Shown here in pieces: positions 32,111 to 43,062 of a stretch of 64,000 bases of DNA. Source of the DNA: Phialophora verrucosa (Eukaryota > Ascomycota > Eurotiomycetes > Chaetothyriales > Herpotrichiellaceae). The notes under the pieces are model-generated. The model searched no databases. It saw only the letters and a list, made by a program, of their open reading frames with translations, and had not been told where the DNA came from. A program made the translations under genes and the position numbers. The stretch lies in NCBI GenBank assembly GCA_002099365.1, contig MSED01000004.1, positions 868,001 to 932,000 on the forward strand, written 5' to 3'. Numbering within the stretch: the stretch's first letter is position 1; the number at the start of each line of letters is the position of its first letter.

Positions 32111-33155
32111 TCACTGCCTGTGGTCAAGCAAGAACTCTCTGGCCTTCGCATTCCCTTCATGAGAAGTACTTTCTGCAATAGTCTTCCATGCTTCGTTCTC
32201 CTTCGTGATACCTTCAAGTTCGGCCTCGACAGCGGCCCAAGCGTCAGCGCCTAAAGCCAGTCGGAGAGGGGGATTGGCTGAATTCCGATTCGAAGCCAGC
32301 TCGTGCAATACCCTTGCACAGACTGCCGGGTCGCTCCATTGCACAGTGTTCGCCGCAGATGCCATGTAGGCCCTGATTTGATTATACCCACAAGCAGGGT
32401 CTTCGTATGCTGGATGCCTCGGTGGTAATGTCATGTTCTGGACAAAGTTGGTCAAGACGGCACCAACTGCTTTCCTGTCAGCACCCAAAGGCTGGCATGG
32501 GGATGGTCGGACTTCGGGAATGTCGGCTGGGCAGGTAGTGAGAAGCGAGAAGAACTCACGTTCAATGATGGTGAATTTAATATTCCAATCAGGATGCATC
32601 TCTTTGGCGACTGTATCAGTGAAGCCTTCCAAAGCGAATTTGCTCGCATGATAAAACGCTCCACCTGGAAAACACACTCTTCCACCAACCGAGCTGATCT
32701 GCATGATCAGTCCACCTTTCCCCGGGGGGTTGATTTCTCGCATGACGGGGAGGACCGCCTTTGTGATGTTCACAGGACCCCAAAAATTGGTCTCGAATTG
32801 GGCTCTGGCATCAGCATCCGGAATGACTTCCGTATCGCCTGTCAGGCCATATGCGGCGTTGTTAACAACAACATCAAGGCAGCCAAAGCGGTCCACGGTC
32901 GTCTTGATGACCTGGTCAATTTGATCTGCCACGGTCACATCCAGCGCAAGCTTGACAACGTTCTTGTTGTCGTCTGGAAGGTAAGACAGTGTTTCGGGCC
33001 TCCGAGCTGTAGCAACTACAGGACAACCCATCTCATAGGCATGGTTTGCAAGAGCCTTGCCCAATCCCGATGAACAGCCCGTAACTGACTCCTTCAGCAT
33101 TGGCACTGAATAGAAGGAATTGGTGCTTACTGAGCCAGACATCCTTGTCTGCCAT
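32111..33155 (-). CDS. Short-chain dehydrogenase/reductase
   Basis: Three exons (33131-33155, 32560-33084, 32111-32469) join in phase to 302 residues. The first exon codes only eight residues plus one base; it restores MADKDVWLITGCSSGLG with the cofactor motif TGCSSGLG at 10-17. The catalytic set is NNAAYG, Ser139/Ser140 (QISSVGG) and Tyr153/Lys157 (YHASK). The second intron joins FTIIE to PVGAVLTNF, matching the usual EPG-x-x-TNF loop. This is the oxidoreductase/retinol-dehydrogenase-like subgroup common in fungi; substrate unknown. It sits apart from the catabolic block and next to housekeeping genes. Confidence 0.87.
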
Positions 33156-33518
33156 TGTTCTCAATGTTTTCAGAAACGCAAAGTCTCCACAAAGGTATAC
33201 TTTGATAGCACGCAGGCTGAATTTCTCTGTATGCCGCGGGGTCTGTGCCTGAATCTACTCAGACTTCATCCATCGGTTTTCGAGTTGTCTGATAAACTGA
33301 AGAATGGGCAAGGGGCCAATGAGATCCCGTGCCCATAGGACTAAGCTTGATAGGCTGCGAGATGCAAAGATCCAATGCCGGGGTGATTGGTGTGACGTGG
33401 CAAATGGAGAAGATATTGCGCGATTCCTGAACACCCACAAGATCTTCGCGGGGAAGAGGAACACATGCAAGATTAGCCCCTCTATCATCAGAATTCCTAA
33501 TCTGCATCCTGCTAAGGT
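33156..33518. other. Intergenic
   Basis: Contains the SDR promoter side and the YJU2 3' flank. Nothing else is seen. Confidence 0.6.
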
Positions 33519-34442
33519 TCAGTCCTCATCCGAGTCGTAGTCGCCTAGAGCTAGTCCCATCGATTTGGCGGGAGCTTGCGGTAGGCCCGTTTTCCTGACT
33601 GGAGCGGACTGAATAGGCTCGGACTTGCGGATTATTCCGGAGACCAGAGGTTTCTTGATCTTCTTGATCCTCTCGAAGGATGGTGGAGGCTGTGTTTCTT
33701 TGAACGGTTCATCTTGCCTTGTCGTTACGCTTGTGCTGATCGCGTCCAACGCCTGTACTTCTTCCTCGAGGGTCTCCTTGCGGGCCTCGAAGGCTTTACG
33801 AGCGGCCTCAGCATCCTCCCATTCCTCCCGCTCCCTTTGCTCTTTTTGAATATCTCTGACCTGGGCAAGAGCCTCTTCCTCCTTGCCACCCTTTTCGCCG
33901 CGCTCTATCCTTGCATTTCGCTGCCTGATTTCGTCGAGGGCATCGGCCACCTGCATCTCACGTTTACTTTCTTCCATCTTCTGCTCCAGCTCTTCCATGG
34001 CGTTCCGTTCAGCATTCTCCGCCTCATCAGCCTCTTCCCGCTCGAGCCTGTCAAGACGTTGTTCGTCTGTTTCTTTCAACTCGGCACTTTCAGGGTCTCG
34101 CCAGGACTCGAAATTCCGTTTCGCGCCGCGTTCGCAGGTGTAGTCCATGTTCTTGGGATCCGTCTTAAACGTGATCTCTGAAGAACATCTTGTGCAACGG
34201 ATGTAGAAGCGGTAAATGGTGATGGTAAGGTATTTCTCATCAGTGGTCTCCTTCCGTGCATTAAACTTGCGACCTTTGTATATGTATTCGCCACAAGAGG
34301 TGCATTTCATGCTGAACGGGGCCATCAGTCGCACTGGGATGGTCTTGGGGCCAGTTGGTCGTAGGTGTTTAGGAGTCCGAGCGATTTTCGAGGGGTCGAA
34401 CTCGGGGGGATAGTATTTCGTGAGGACCTTTCGTTCAGACAT
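33519..34442 (-). CDS. YJU2: Splicing factor YJU2/CWC16
   Basis: Intronless, 307 residues. The N-terminus MSERKVLTKYYPPEFDPSKI and the zinc-binding CTSC (Cys47, Cys50) and CTRC (Cys83, Cys86) pairs are characteristic of the Yju2/CWC16 family. After about residue 120 comes a long Glu/Arg/Lys-rich coiled coil, and the C-terminus ends in an acidic DYDSDED. Yju2 joins the NineTeen-associated step-1 spliceosome and promotes branching; nuclear location expected. Conserved eukaryotic gene at its usual length. It is divergent from CDC16 over a 374-base shared upstream region. Confidence 0.95.
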   Translation of the reverse strand: MSERKVLTKYYPPEFDPSKIARTPKHLRPTGPKTIPVRLMAPFSMKCTSCGEYIYKGRKFNARKETTDEKYLTITIYRFYIRCTRCSSEITFKTDPKNMDYTCERGAKRNFESWRDPESAELKETDEQRLDRLEREEADEAENAERNAMEELEQKMEESKREMQVADALDEIRQRNARIERGEKGGKEEEALAQVRDIQKEQREREEWEDAEAARKAFEARKETLEEEVQALDAISTSVTTRQDEPFKETQPPPSFERIKKIKKPLVSGIIRKSEPIQSAPVRKTGLPQAPAKSMGLALGDYDSDED

Positions 34443-34816
34443 GTTGAGAACTTGGAACGGGAACTAGTTGTGTGTTGATCCTGAGAGACGATGTTGTAAG
34501 AAATATTATATTCTGAACGCAGGCAGAAGAACCGTAGAGAAGGAATGGAGAGGGGCCAATCGGAATTCAAGCTGTGCGGCGCGTCAGTCTCCCCCACATT
34601 TCACTTTACAGTCAATGAATGTATGTATGTAATCTGGCTGCAGCCGCGATCCAAAAGTGAATGGAAGGTGACGTGAAGGTGTCTTTTTGGAAAGAATGTT
34701 ACAGAAAGACTGTACTCGCTTGATCCTCTGCTCTCTGATTCTCCAGGATCCTCATAGAGACTGCCGATGTGTCTCAACGCGGTTACCCAACTGAGTTGTA
34801 TTTCGTTACCGCAACA
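34443..34816. promoter_or_regulatory. Shared divergent promoter region of YJU2 and CDC16
   Basis: The only sequence between two divergent start codons (34442 minus, 34817 plus). No TATA box or clear operator is recognised. Both genes are housekeeping, so a shared nucleosome-free region is likely, by inference. Confidence 0.5.
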
Positions 34817-37027
34817 ATGGACAAATACCTGCGGCCATGGCGACAGGACGCCCTCAACAAGGGCCAGCATGAAGCAGCGATCTATATCGGAGACAAGGTT
34901 CTCGCTCTGACCAGTATGTGAGTACTATCAGTCTCTTGTTGGCCATCACTAACAGCCACAGACAGTGACAGCGACGCCTTCTGGCTGGCTCAAGTGCACT
35001 TTGCTCAAAACAACTTCACCCGCGCACTTGCCCTGTTGCTCCGAAAGGACCTGATACATCGAAGCCTGTCTTGCCGGTACTTAGCTGCTCACTGCTACGT
35101 CAAGCAAGGCAGATATGACCAAGCCCTCGGGATTCTTGGGGAAGACAACCCTATCCACCTCATCACCACCTCTCACAATGCCAGAAGGAAATTAGCCCAC
35201 ATCAATGGCCACTCGTCAAAGAATATTACACAGAGAGGTGTGAGACCTCAAAAAGAGAGGATAGAGCTCAGTGAAGAACGAGAGCGGGACAGGGAGTCAG
35301 AGAAAGAGCTGAAATTCCAGGCAGGCATGTGTTATCTACGTGGTCTATGTTTTGCCAAACGGAATGCCTTTGATCGAGCGCGGGACTGCTACAAGGACGC
35401 AGTCCGAATAGACGTCCAGTGCTTCGAAGCCTTCGATCAACTCATGAAGAATTCCCTGATGTCCCCCGCAGAAGAGCTAGCCTTTCTCGAAGAACTGGAC
35501 TTTGACTCGATACGTGTTGAAGACCAGTCTCTCGCTCAAGAAGCTGCTCATTTCACCAAACTGCTTTATACCACTCGCTTGTCAAAGTACTCGTCGCCCG
35601 CAACGCTTGCAAACGCCACCGAGACACTCTCTACGCACTACAACCTCGCGTCAAATCCGGACTTGCTCCTTACCCGGGCAGAAACTTTGTACACTCAATG
35701 TCGCTTTCACGACGCCCTTGCCATCACGACAAGCATCCTGAACTCTCAAACCAGCTCTGAAGGCACCGTCGACTCGTCCTCAAGCAGCACCAATGCATCC
35801 CTCGGCCACAGCCCTCGCCTTTATCCCTTACACCTTGCCGTTCTCTACGAAACAGGTTCCCACAACACCCTCTTTCACCTTTCTCATACCTTGGCGACGC
35901 ATGCACCCCACGAGTCATATACGTATCTCGCGATCGGCATATATTATCTGTCCACTTACCGCATCGCCGAAGCTCGCCGTTTCTTCTCAAAGGCCTCCCT
36001 GATGGATCCTCACTCTGCTGCAGCCTGGATTGGGTTCGCCCACACATTTGCCGCTGAGGGGGAACATGATCAAGCCATCGCTGCGTATTCGACCGCTGCC
36101 CGATTGTTCCAGGGAAGTCATCTGCCTCAGTTATTTTTGGGGATGCAACACCTCGCTCTCAACAATATGCAGCTGGCCTGGGAATATTGCCTGGCGGCAT
36201 TTGAGATGAGTAGTGGCGCGTTGAGGTCTGGGCCCAATGACGATCTAGGCAATCGGATCTTCAACAACAGCGCCAGTCTCGGTGGCGATCCTTTGGTACT
36301 TAATGAAATTGGTGTTATTTTATATCACCAATCGAACCTGACAGCTGCTGCAAAGCTGTTTCACAAATCTCTTCAGCTGGCTTCAGAATTAGGGTGCAAC
36401 ATGACTGCTTGGGTGGCCACTAGAGCAAATCTTGCACATTCATTGAGGCGGATGAGCAGGTTTGAAGAGGCGCTATCCGAGTTTGATGAATGTCTTCGAA
36501 CAGCTACAGGTGGGGCTGCGCCTGCGTCAGCATATGAGCCCGGGCATGGCATGAGCGCCTTTGCCCATCTGAGTCTCGCAGGAACTAGCACCGGACTCGG
36601 TTCCACCGGTGCAGCCAGTGGCTACGATGAGCGAAATCTCATTGGCAGCATTCATACCAGCCGAGGCTTGGTTTTGTTGAGTCTAGTCGGCCGTACAGAG
36701 GACGCAGTGATGGCTCTCCACGAAGCCGTGCGCGTGCTTGGCGGTGACGCTGGTGGAGGCGGCGTCGCTGGGTCGCTCCTCAGCCGCGCCATGGAATTTT
36801 GGGCGCTCGAAGAAGATCAAAACTCTGAGGAGCTAGAAGACACGACACGCCAGGGGTCTTTCGGACCAACAGCATCAAGAGTTGGAACGCGATCACGGCG
36901 AAGAGGGAAAGAAGCGGACCCTGGCCCGACTTCAATGAGACACATAAGCTACGAACAGAGGATTGAGCAACGAATGGATGGGCACGCCGATGAGATCTTG
37001 GATGCCGCTTTGGGCGCTGTCAGATGA
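34817..37027 (+). CDS. CDC16: Anaphase-promoting complex subunit CDC16 (APC6), TPR protein
   Basis: Two exons (34817-34913, 34962-37027) join in phase to 720 residues. The N-terminus MDKYLRPWRQDALNKGQ and ALTNSDSDAFWLAQVHF match fungal Cdc16 starts. Multiple tetratricopeptide repeats follow, such as CYLRGLCFAKRNAFDRARDCY and AAWIGFAHTFAAEGEHDQAI. A Ser-rich loop at about 265-280 and a basic Arg-rich stretch (SRRRGKE) near the C-terminus are low-complexity insertions. The protein is a scaffold subunit of the APC/C ubiquitin ligase, nuclear, needed for mitotic exit. The acceptor after GCCACAG at 34961 was chosen because it gives the conserved Asn-Ser-Asp. Confidence 0.93.
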
Positions 37028-37828
37028 AGTGACCCTGAAATATCCGTGTCTGGTGTTTATTGGATATGCAGGTGAAAGCTTTTCCCCAACAGCGGCTACG
37101 CAAGGCAACAGTGTGAGGTCAGGGACGATCGCTCAGCTTGTCACAGAAAGCATTGTAACGTGCGTTGCATGTTGGGCGCATGTGGCTATGATATTCAATT
37201 TTTCATGCATCAGCAAGTGCAGGCACGTGCGAGAAGGGCATCACTGGAGAGTCTAGACAAGTCTCTTGGAAAACAGCTTGCTGCCCACGCCGGGTCATGC
37301 ATTGGGGGGATGGCATTGGCAATACTCGGGCCTACGGCGGTGAGCAGCTCGTCGATATTGACTACGACAGCAGCTGAAGAACAGGAAACGGATTATTTCA
37401 CACCAAGGTGGTGCGCCGCAGAGATCCATGAGCCATGTGAAGCAGTGTCAGTCTCCGCTATCATGCTCCACATCAAAGTCATTGGGAAGAGAGAACAGGG
37501 CTGTAGCCCGACTGATGTGAGAGCTACAATGAATTCATGTTCTATTTGTGTAGACCAGGATGGTTGGCTGGTGACCCAGGGTATTGGATTCCGCTCTCAA
37601 GTGATGATCTCGATAAACGGGCTCGTGGAGATGGGCGTCGGGGCGCTCCGAGCTGGGTAGAGGGACATATCTCTGCTTATCCGAGTTGCTGGGATGCTGA
37701 CTCGTAAAGAACTTTTGGCCTTGTCACAGAAATGGCTGTCCGTAGCATCGCCTAGTCAACCCATATTGGGTCCTGCCCAACCTGAATGCGCTGGCACGAT
37801 CATCGAAAAGGACAGCTTCCTGCTCGAT
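37028..37828. other. Intergenic between convergent CDC16 and CAP2
   Basis: Two convergent 3' flanks. A 166-codon open frame at 37160-37660 (+) shows no recognisable similarity and is not called. Confidence 0.55.
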
Positions 37829-38723
37829 TCATTTTCCACCCATGCTGCTGATGACATCCCTCTGTGCCTGTCTATCCCGGTTGACGCCTGTCAGGCTAGC
37901 CACGCTTCTCAGGTCGCCTACGACATCCTTGGCCTTGCCGAAGTATACCTCTTGCAGCATGTTCCTCATCTTGCCCTCCATATCCTCGATTAGTCGTCCC
38001 GCGTTGACGACATGCCCGCCATACTTGCCATTGGCACCGACACTCTCCACCACCAAGTCCGCTTCAACCTGCCTCGTCATGCTCCCCGCCAGTGTCAACT
38101 CGCCTAGACTCTCACTCTCGCGGCCCAGATGCAGGATCACCGTGCTGGTGAGTTTATAATGGCACGTCTTGGAACTGCTCGCCCCACCTCTTCGCTCATC
38201 CACCTCGAACACATGGATACTATCCCACCCGGCCTCTTTGCCCTCCTTCTTCTTGAGCAGCACGACCCCCGCGAACCCATCATCGAGATCCCAAAGGTAC
38301 ACACTCCCGACCCCTCCCTCGTAGTACATCTGCCGGTACACCTCGAACGCGCTGTTGGCTTCGACCTCCATCTTCCGCACGCGGTCAGAGGGGTATGTGG
38401 CGTCGTCTAGAGCGGGAGAGAATTCATTGCTCCAGGGGGAGCGATAGCTGTCGCCGTCGCGGTTGTAGTCGCAGAGGAGGTAGTCGCGGCCGGTGGAGGG
38501 GCATCGTTGCGAGGAGAGGGGCTGGTCGACGGACGAGAGGAGGTCCTCTGTCAGTGAAGGGACCAGGGCTGTTATGTTGGTGAGATGCTGGGGAATGGAA
38601 GTGGGTGGGAGGCGGCGGAGGAGGTCCCTGGAGGGATTATCTTAGCATCAACCGCTTCTGAAGCGCCGCTGCTGTCCGAGTGCTTGCTTACAAGGCTGCG
38701 TCGAATTGGGCTTCGCTTGCCAT
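37829..38723 (-). CDS. CAP2: F-actin-capping protein subunit beta
   Basis: Two exons (38692-38723, 37829-38627) join in phase to 276 residues, the usual length. The first exon encodes only MASEAQFDAA plus two bases. The second starts LDLLRRLPP and contains diagnostic CapZ-beta text: DYLLCDYNRDGDSYRSPWSN, YEGGVGSVYLWDL, GWDSIHVFEV, YKLTSTVILHL and GSMTRQ. CapZ caps barbed ends of actin filaments as a heterodimer with the alpha subunit, in cortical actin patches. It is convergent with CDC16. No anomaly is seen. Confidence 0.95.
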
Positions 38724-39350
38724 GCTGGTGGCAGCTGAGCCGCTGGGCTCGGGTCAGACCAGTCGAGGAGTCGAGGCGAGAATAGGCAAGACAGAGGGAA
38801 AGTAATGGTCGCCTTCAACAATAGAGCTCTCGACTTGGTTTCGCGGTGTTCGTTCGCGCGGGGTGGTTCGGTGGAAAGTTGTCCATACGGTTGCGGGCAT
38901 TATTACAGCCAACTGAATTGTACATAGAGCAGAAAATACGGCGAGGGATTAGCATCATATTGCGCTACATCATCCCGCAAGCCTGCCTTCAAGCTCCTTC
39001 TAATTCCACGACCTCGCCCGCGGCGCCCAGTTACTGTATGTCGTGCTGACCGTGTCTTCACCTGAAGACACCTTCATGCCCGTACGCCGCCAAAAATACA
39101 CCTTGCATCAGTTTGGGCAGTGCCCCTCTTCCTCCTATTACTGCCTACCTGCAACAATGACTTTCTCTTCTTCTGACATCTGGGATGCAGTCCTCGGCGG
39201 CAAGATGTCGTTGCCCCGCATGCCCTCTAGATATGTGAATCTATCCTAAGATCTTGCTTCACTGGCGTCCATTTCCAGTTTCGCTGCAGTTCTCTGCTTC
39301 CGGCCACCGGCCACCTTTGCGTTTAGATGATTGGAGAGGATCACCAGAAA
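38724..39350. other. Intergenic
   Basis: CAP2 upstream side. A short frame from 39157 (MTFSSSDIWDAVLGG) could be a relic 5' exon of the following pseudogene, but no join is supported. Confidence 0.45.
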
Positions 39351-40769
39351 ATTTCATTCGGATTCTCCATAACGGACTTGAAGGAGGTCATCAAACTATC
39401 CCGGGACCTCTACAAAGTGCTCAGGGATGGCCCCGAGGACATCAGGACCTTCAGACTCCATTGCTCGAGACCTGACAATTGTGTCTGAAGTTCTCCACCA
39501 TATTGAAGATGATTTCCGTCGAAGGACTCTGCCATCAAGTCTCACGGTGAAGGACGAATGAAGGTGCTTCAATCTATGACCGTCAACCTCAAAGCCACTT
39601 CAGATCAGCTACAGAAGCTCGTCGACAAGTTCCAGCCTATCGCATCGGGAGCAGAGTTGGCGGAACAGCTGTGGATCAAGGTGAAGTGGGTGGCTGGTCA
39701 GAAAAGAATCAACGGCTTGCACCAGCACATTTCTTTCCATATTTCCAGCTTCAATCTTTTAATGACCTCGATGGGAAAGTGCGTGAAGCTCTCCTGGATG
39801 AATGTTGTCGCTGACAGTCCCCGGTTCCTCGCTCCAACGATTGAGAACGGCCTGGAAGAAATGAGAACAATGGCGGAGGAAAGCAGCAAAGCCGGGCTCA
39901 CAGATGTGGGAAATTTAGCTGACGAGCCGATACTGGAGACATCGGAAATCGATATAGATGACCAAATCCTTTCAACCGTCGAATCTGCGAGAAAGTCTGC
40001 AGAAGCTCAAACACCGCCAGTGTCGCCGCCAACGATGACGGAAAACCACGGCGAGAGACTGTTGACTCAGTGGCTTACTCCGGTCGTGTCGCTTGCATCC
40101 GATGAGTTTGGGAAGAATCCAACGGCTCCCGGACCAGGTCCATTGGGAGCTTGCGAACGTCATCTTCGCAAATTGTCGTTCGACTTGCTTCGAATTCTAC
40201 TACTCGAAGGGTAAGAGCCTTGAGAGAGGCATGCATCTGCTTGGGATATCTGAACCTGATATACCTCCATTGGTCGGATAGAGTCGCTGATAGAGAGAGC
40301 TTCAGGCCTTTGGCGCTCCAAATACGCTCGTGATGACCCTCCAAGTGCACGCAAACTGTTTCAGATGGACGATGGCGAATTCCAGCGCGCACCAAAAAAC
40401 CTGGAATTGCGAGACTGGCTCGCCAAGATGGTGCTCGTACATGGACGAGTAAATGACCCGGACGTTGTGCAGGCTAAAAGCATTTGAGATTACGCCGAAT
40501 CACATCAGCTCTTTTCAAACATAACCGCGATTCCGGCGCTGCAGGATGAGTTTGGCAAGATTGACCCGTGCCTCCTCGAGGACCGCTTGGTGGTGGTGTT
40601 CTTCTTGTGCGAACATTTGATGGCTTGGGATGCTGCTGATGGACTGAAAGCCTTGTGGAAGGAGATGCACAGTCCAACATTCGAGAAGAGGATCAGAGAA
40701 GATGGGATTCTGTGGTGGCTCAAACTGCCTAATGACCAGCCAGACAAGCCGTACAGCCACCTAGGTTGA
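39351..40769 (+). pseudogene. Decayed fungal N-terminal-domain (STAND-associated type) protein
   Basis: The region reads as a helical fungal N-terminal domain as found ahead of NACHT or ankyrin proteins, but it is broken. At 39351 the frame begins ISFGFSITDLKEVIKLSRDL, with ATT where MSFGFS starts usually have ATG. Near 39453 the frame shifts (continuing as DSIARDLTIVSEVLHHIEDD), then returns to the first frame at about 39558 (MKVLQSMTVNL), where a 218-codon stretch follows. A possible intron starts at 40210. Further coding-like text (RDWLAKMVLVHGRVNDPD) meets a TGA at 40485-40487, and the same frame continues as LFSNITAIPALQDEF and LKALWKEMH to a stop at 40767-40769. Lost start, two compensating shifts and an in-frame stop suggest a pseudogene; sequencing error or an unusual gene model is the alternative. 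Confidence 0.55.
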
Positions 40770-41214
40770 GACAACTTTACGGTCGACATGTATTCCCGTG
40801 CGCAAAGGCGTCCGACGACACCTAACAGCCACAGAACACCCGGGTCTCGCCCCAGGAACGAGAGAGCTGAAGACGACAAGTACAGCAGAAAGAGTCGACA
40901 AGCCAACAAGCTGCAATACACAGTAGGAGCAGTAATATACGACTATACTCCGGTAACACCTCCAGGAATTAATACACTGTGATTGAGACAATCAGGGACA
41001 ATCCACCCCGCATCCCGGCCACATACCGGCTTAACCCCGTCCATGAGGGGCAGCGCGGCCGCATATACCTTTGAACATCATTGTGAGGACATGGTGCACA
41101 GGGACGGAGATAAAAGGCATACATCCATCGCTGGGATGTCTCTTCCTCCGACTCTCCCTCCAGAATCTGCACAGAATTGAAGCTTGCACAGCAGATCTTA
41201 GGCAAAACGAAAAA
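40770..41214. other. Intergenic, promoter side of aldo-keto reductase
   Basis: No supported gene or repeat. Confidence 0.55.
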
Positions 41215-42319
41215 ATGGCACCCAATCTCCCGACACGACAATTGGGCAAGGATGGGCCACAAGTGACGGCCTTGGGCTTTGGCCTGATGGGCCTGTCAAT
41301 CTTTTACGGCAAGAAGTTGCCCGACGACCAGAGACTGGCCTTTCTAGACCATGTCTTTGCATCCGGCGAGACGTTCTGGGATTCGTCCGATGTGTACGGA
41401 GACAGCGAGGACTTGCTTGGACAGTGGGTGTCTTCTCCGACCCCGAATGGTGAAGAAAAGCAATAGTTGTGTACTCACTGATGTCCCATCTCATAGATGG
41501 TTCCAAAAGACCGGCAACCGAAGCAAGATCTTCCTGTGTACCAAATTCGCCAACGTCCGGCTCCCTGACGGCAAGTCCAAGGTGATCAATGACCCGGCTT
41601 ACATCCGGGAGGCGTGCGCCAAATCTCACAAACGCATGGGCCTGGCGCCCGGCGACGCGATTGACCTGTACTACTGCCATCGCATCGACCCGAATCAGCC
41701 CATCGAGATCACGGTGCAGACAATGGCCGAACTGAAAAAGGAAGGCAAGATCCGCCATCTCGGGCTCAGCGAGTGCTCGGCCGAAACCCTCCGGCGGGCT
41801 TGCAAGGTGCACCACATTGCCGCCGTCCAGGTCGAGTACTCGCCGTTTTCCATGGACATTGAACAGAACGGCCTTTTGGAAGCGTGTCGAGAACTGGGCG
41901 TCGCGGTCGTGGCATACTCGCCTTTCAGTCGCGGCTTCCTGACCGGAACGATCAAATCCCACGACGACTTCGAACCGGATGATCGACGGAGAGTCATGCC
42001 TCGGTACTCGAAGGAGAACTTCTCCAAGAACATCGAACTCGTGCACGCGATAGCTGCCCTGGCGGAGAAGAAAGGCGCAACGCCAGGTCAGTTGACGCTG
42101 GCGTGGCTGATGGCCCAAGGCGACGACATCATCCCCATTCCTGGAACGACCAAAGTGAAGAATTTCGACGAGAACATGGGCAGTCTGAAGATCCAGTTGA
42201 CCAAGGAAGAGGAACAGGAGATTCGCGCAAAGGTCGAGGCGGCCGAGATTACAGGTGATAGGTATCCGGCATACATGTTGGGTAATCTCTACGTAGATAC
42301 AGTTCCGCTGAAGGCTTGA
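41215..42319 (+). CDS. Aldo-keto reductase
   Basis: Two exons (41215-41423, 41497-42319) join in phase to 343 residues. The (beta/alpha)8 AKR signature is visible: TALGFGLMGLS at the N-terminus, catalytic Asp and Tyr in WDSSDVYGDSE, Lys in LCTKFANV and His in YYCHRID. The C-terminal cofactor loop is IPIPGTTKVKNFDEN. This is the pyridoxal-reductase/YakC-like subgroup (AKR13-like) common in fungi. NADPH-dependent reduction of aldehydes or ketones is expected; physiological substrate unknown. The donor CA|gtgggt is a weak form, but it gives the expected LLGQWFQKTG join. An antisense frame covering the whole gene is a codon-usage shadow. Confidence 0.9.
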
Positions 42320-42934
42320 GAGTGGGCCTTGTGAGAGAGTGAGAGAGAGACAGAGTAGTATATCTGCGAATGGTCGGGAGAGAGATGTCTTGTTTTGTAA
42401 AGCGTTGACACTATAACATGACACCTGCACTCTGTGTGATTCTACATTTCCCCCAGGTATCAATGAGATAAACGGGGAACCAAAACATAGAAACCAACTG
42501 TGATGCAAGCAAAGCACATGTACACGTCTCGGCACTTCCTATCACGGCTTGTCCTACATACGAGTTACATGGCAGCTTCATTTATGCGGTAAGAGGGCTG
42601 ATGGTCGATAGAAGATGCGGAATATTATGCTCGTCATGGATTTTCAAACCCCCAAACGGATACTGTATGCGACCCAGGCCAGGCAGATCGAGTGCGGTTT
42701 CTTTCTAGGACTGAAGACCCATAGGCCTCACTTTCCAATATCGTGGCCTTTCATCAGAACGGCCCGGAAGGAGTTCAGTGTCCTCGGGAGCGGTTTTGAT
42801 CGTGGTGGCGTCAAATGACCTGACCGACTTTGACAATCACCCTGAACATGACCTACGGTTCCAATTATGCTGCGGGATAAATCGCATACGCAGCGGGAGC
42901 TGCACTTCGTTAGTGGGTAGCACGACTGGCCATT
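42320..42934. other. Intergenic between convergent AKR and F-box gene
   Basis: Begins with a short GA-rich run (about 42325-42355, GAGAGAGTGAGAGAGAGAC). No gene is supported. Confidence 0.55.
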
Positions 42935-43062
42935 GTCAGAGGTGCTGACCCAGGTCCCATTCATCGAAGCGTGTCAGACATGCTGACCCCGTACTCATTC
43001 TTCGAAGCTGTCTCGAGGTGCTGATCTGGACTCATTCATCGAAGCTTTTCAGAGGTGCTAGG
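42935..43062 (-). repeat. Tandem copies of the F-box gene 3' end
   Basis: About 3.5 imperfect units of 36-38 bases: 42935-42970, 42971-43008, 43009-43045 and a partial unit to 43062. Each carries a form of the plus-strand core GGTGCTGA...CATTCATCGAAGC. The last complete and partial units contain the final codons and TGA of the F-box gene read on the minus strand, so the array looks like duplications of the gene's terminal coding segment placed downstream of its stop. Confidence 0.75.

Noticed and set aside
33714..34181. 155-codon plus-strand frame rich in Leu/Phe/Ser
   Set aside because: Complement of the Glu/Lys-rich coiled coil of YJU2, which automatically gives hydrophobic antisense text.
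41198..42535. 445-codon open frame antisense to the aldo-keto reductase
   Set aside because: It overlaps both exons and the intron of a gene with a complete catalytic set; composition follows complementary codons and no family is recognised.
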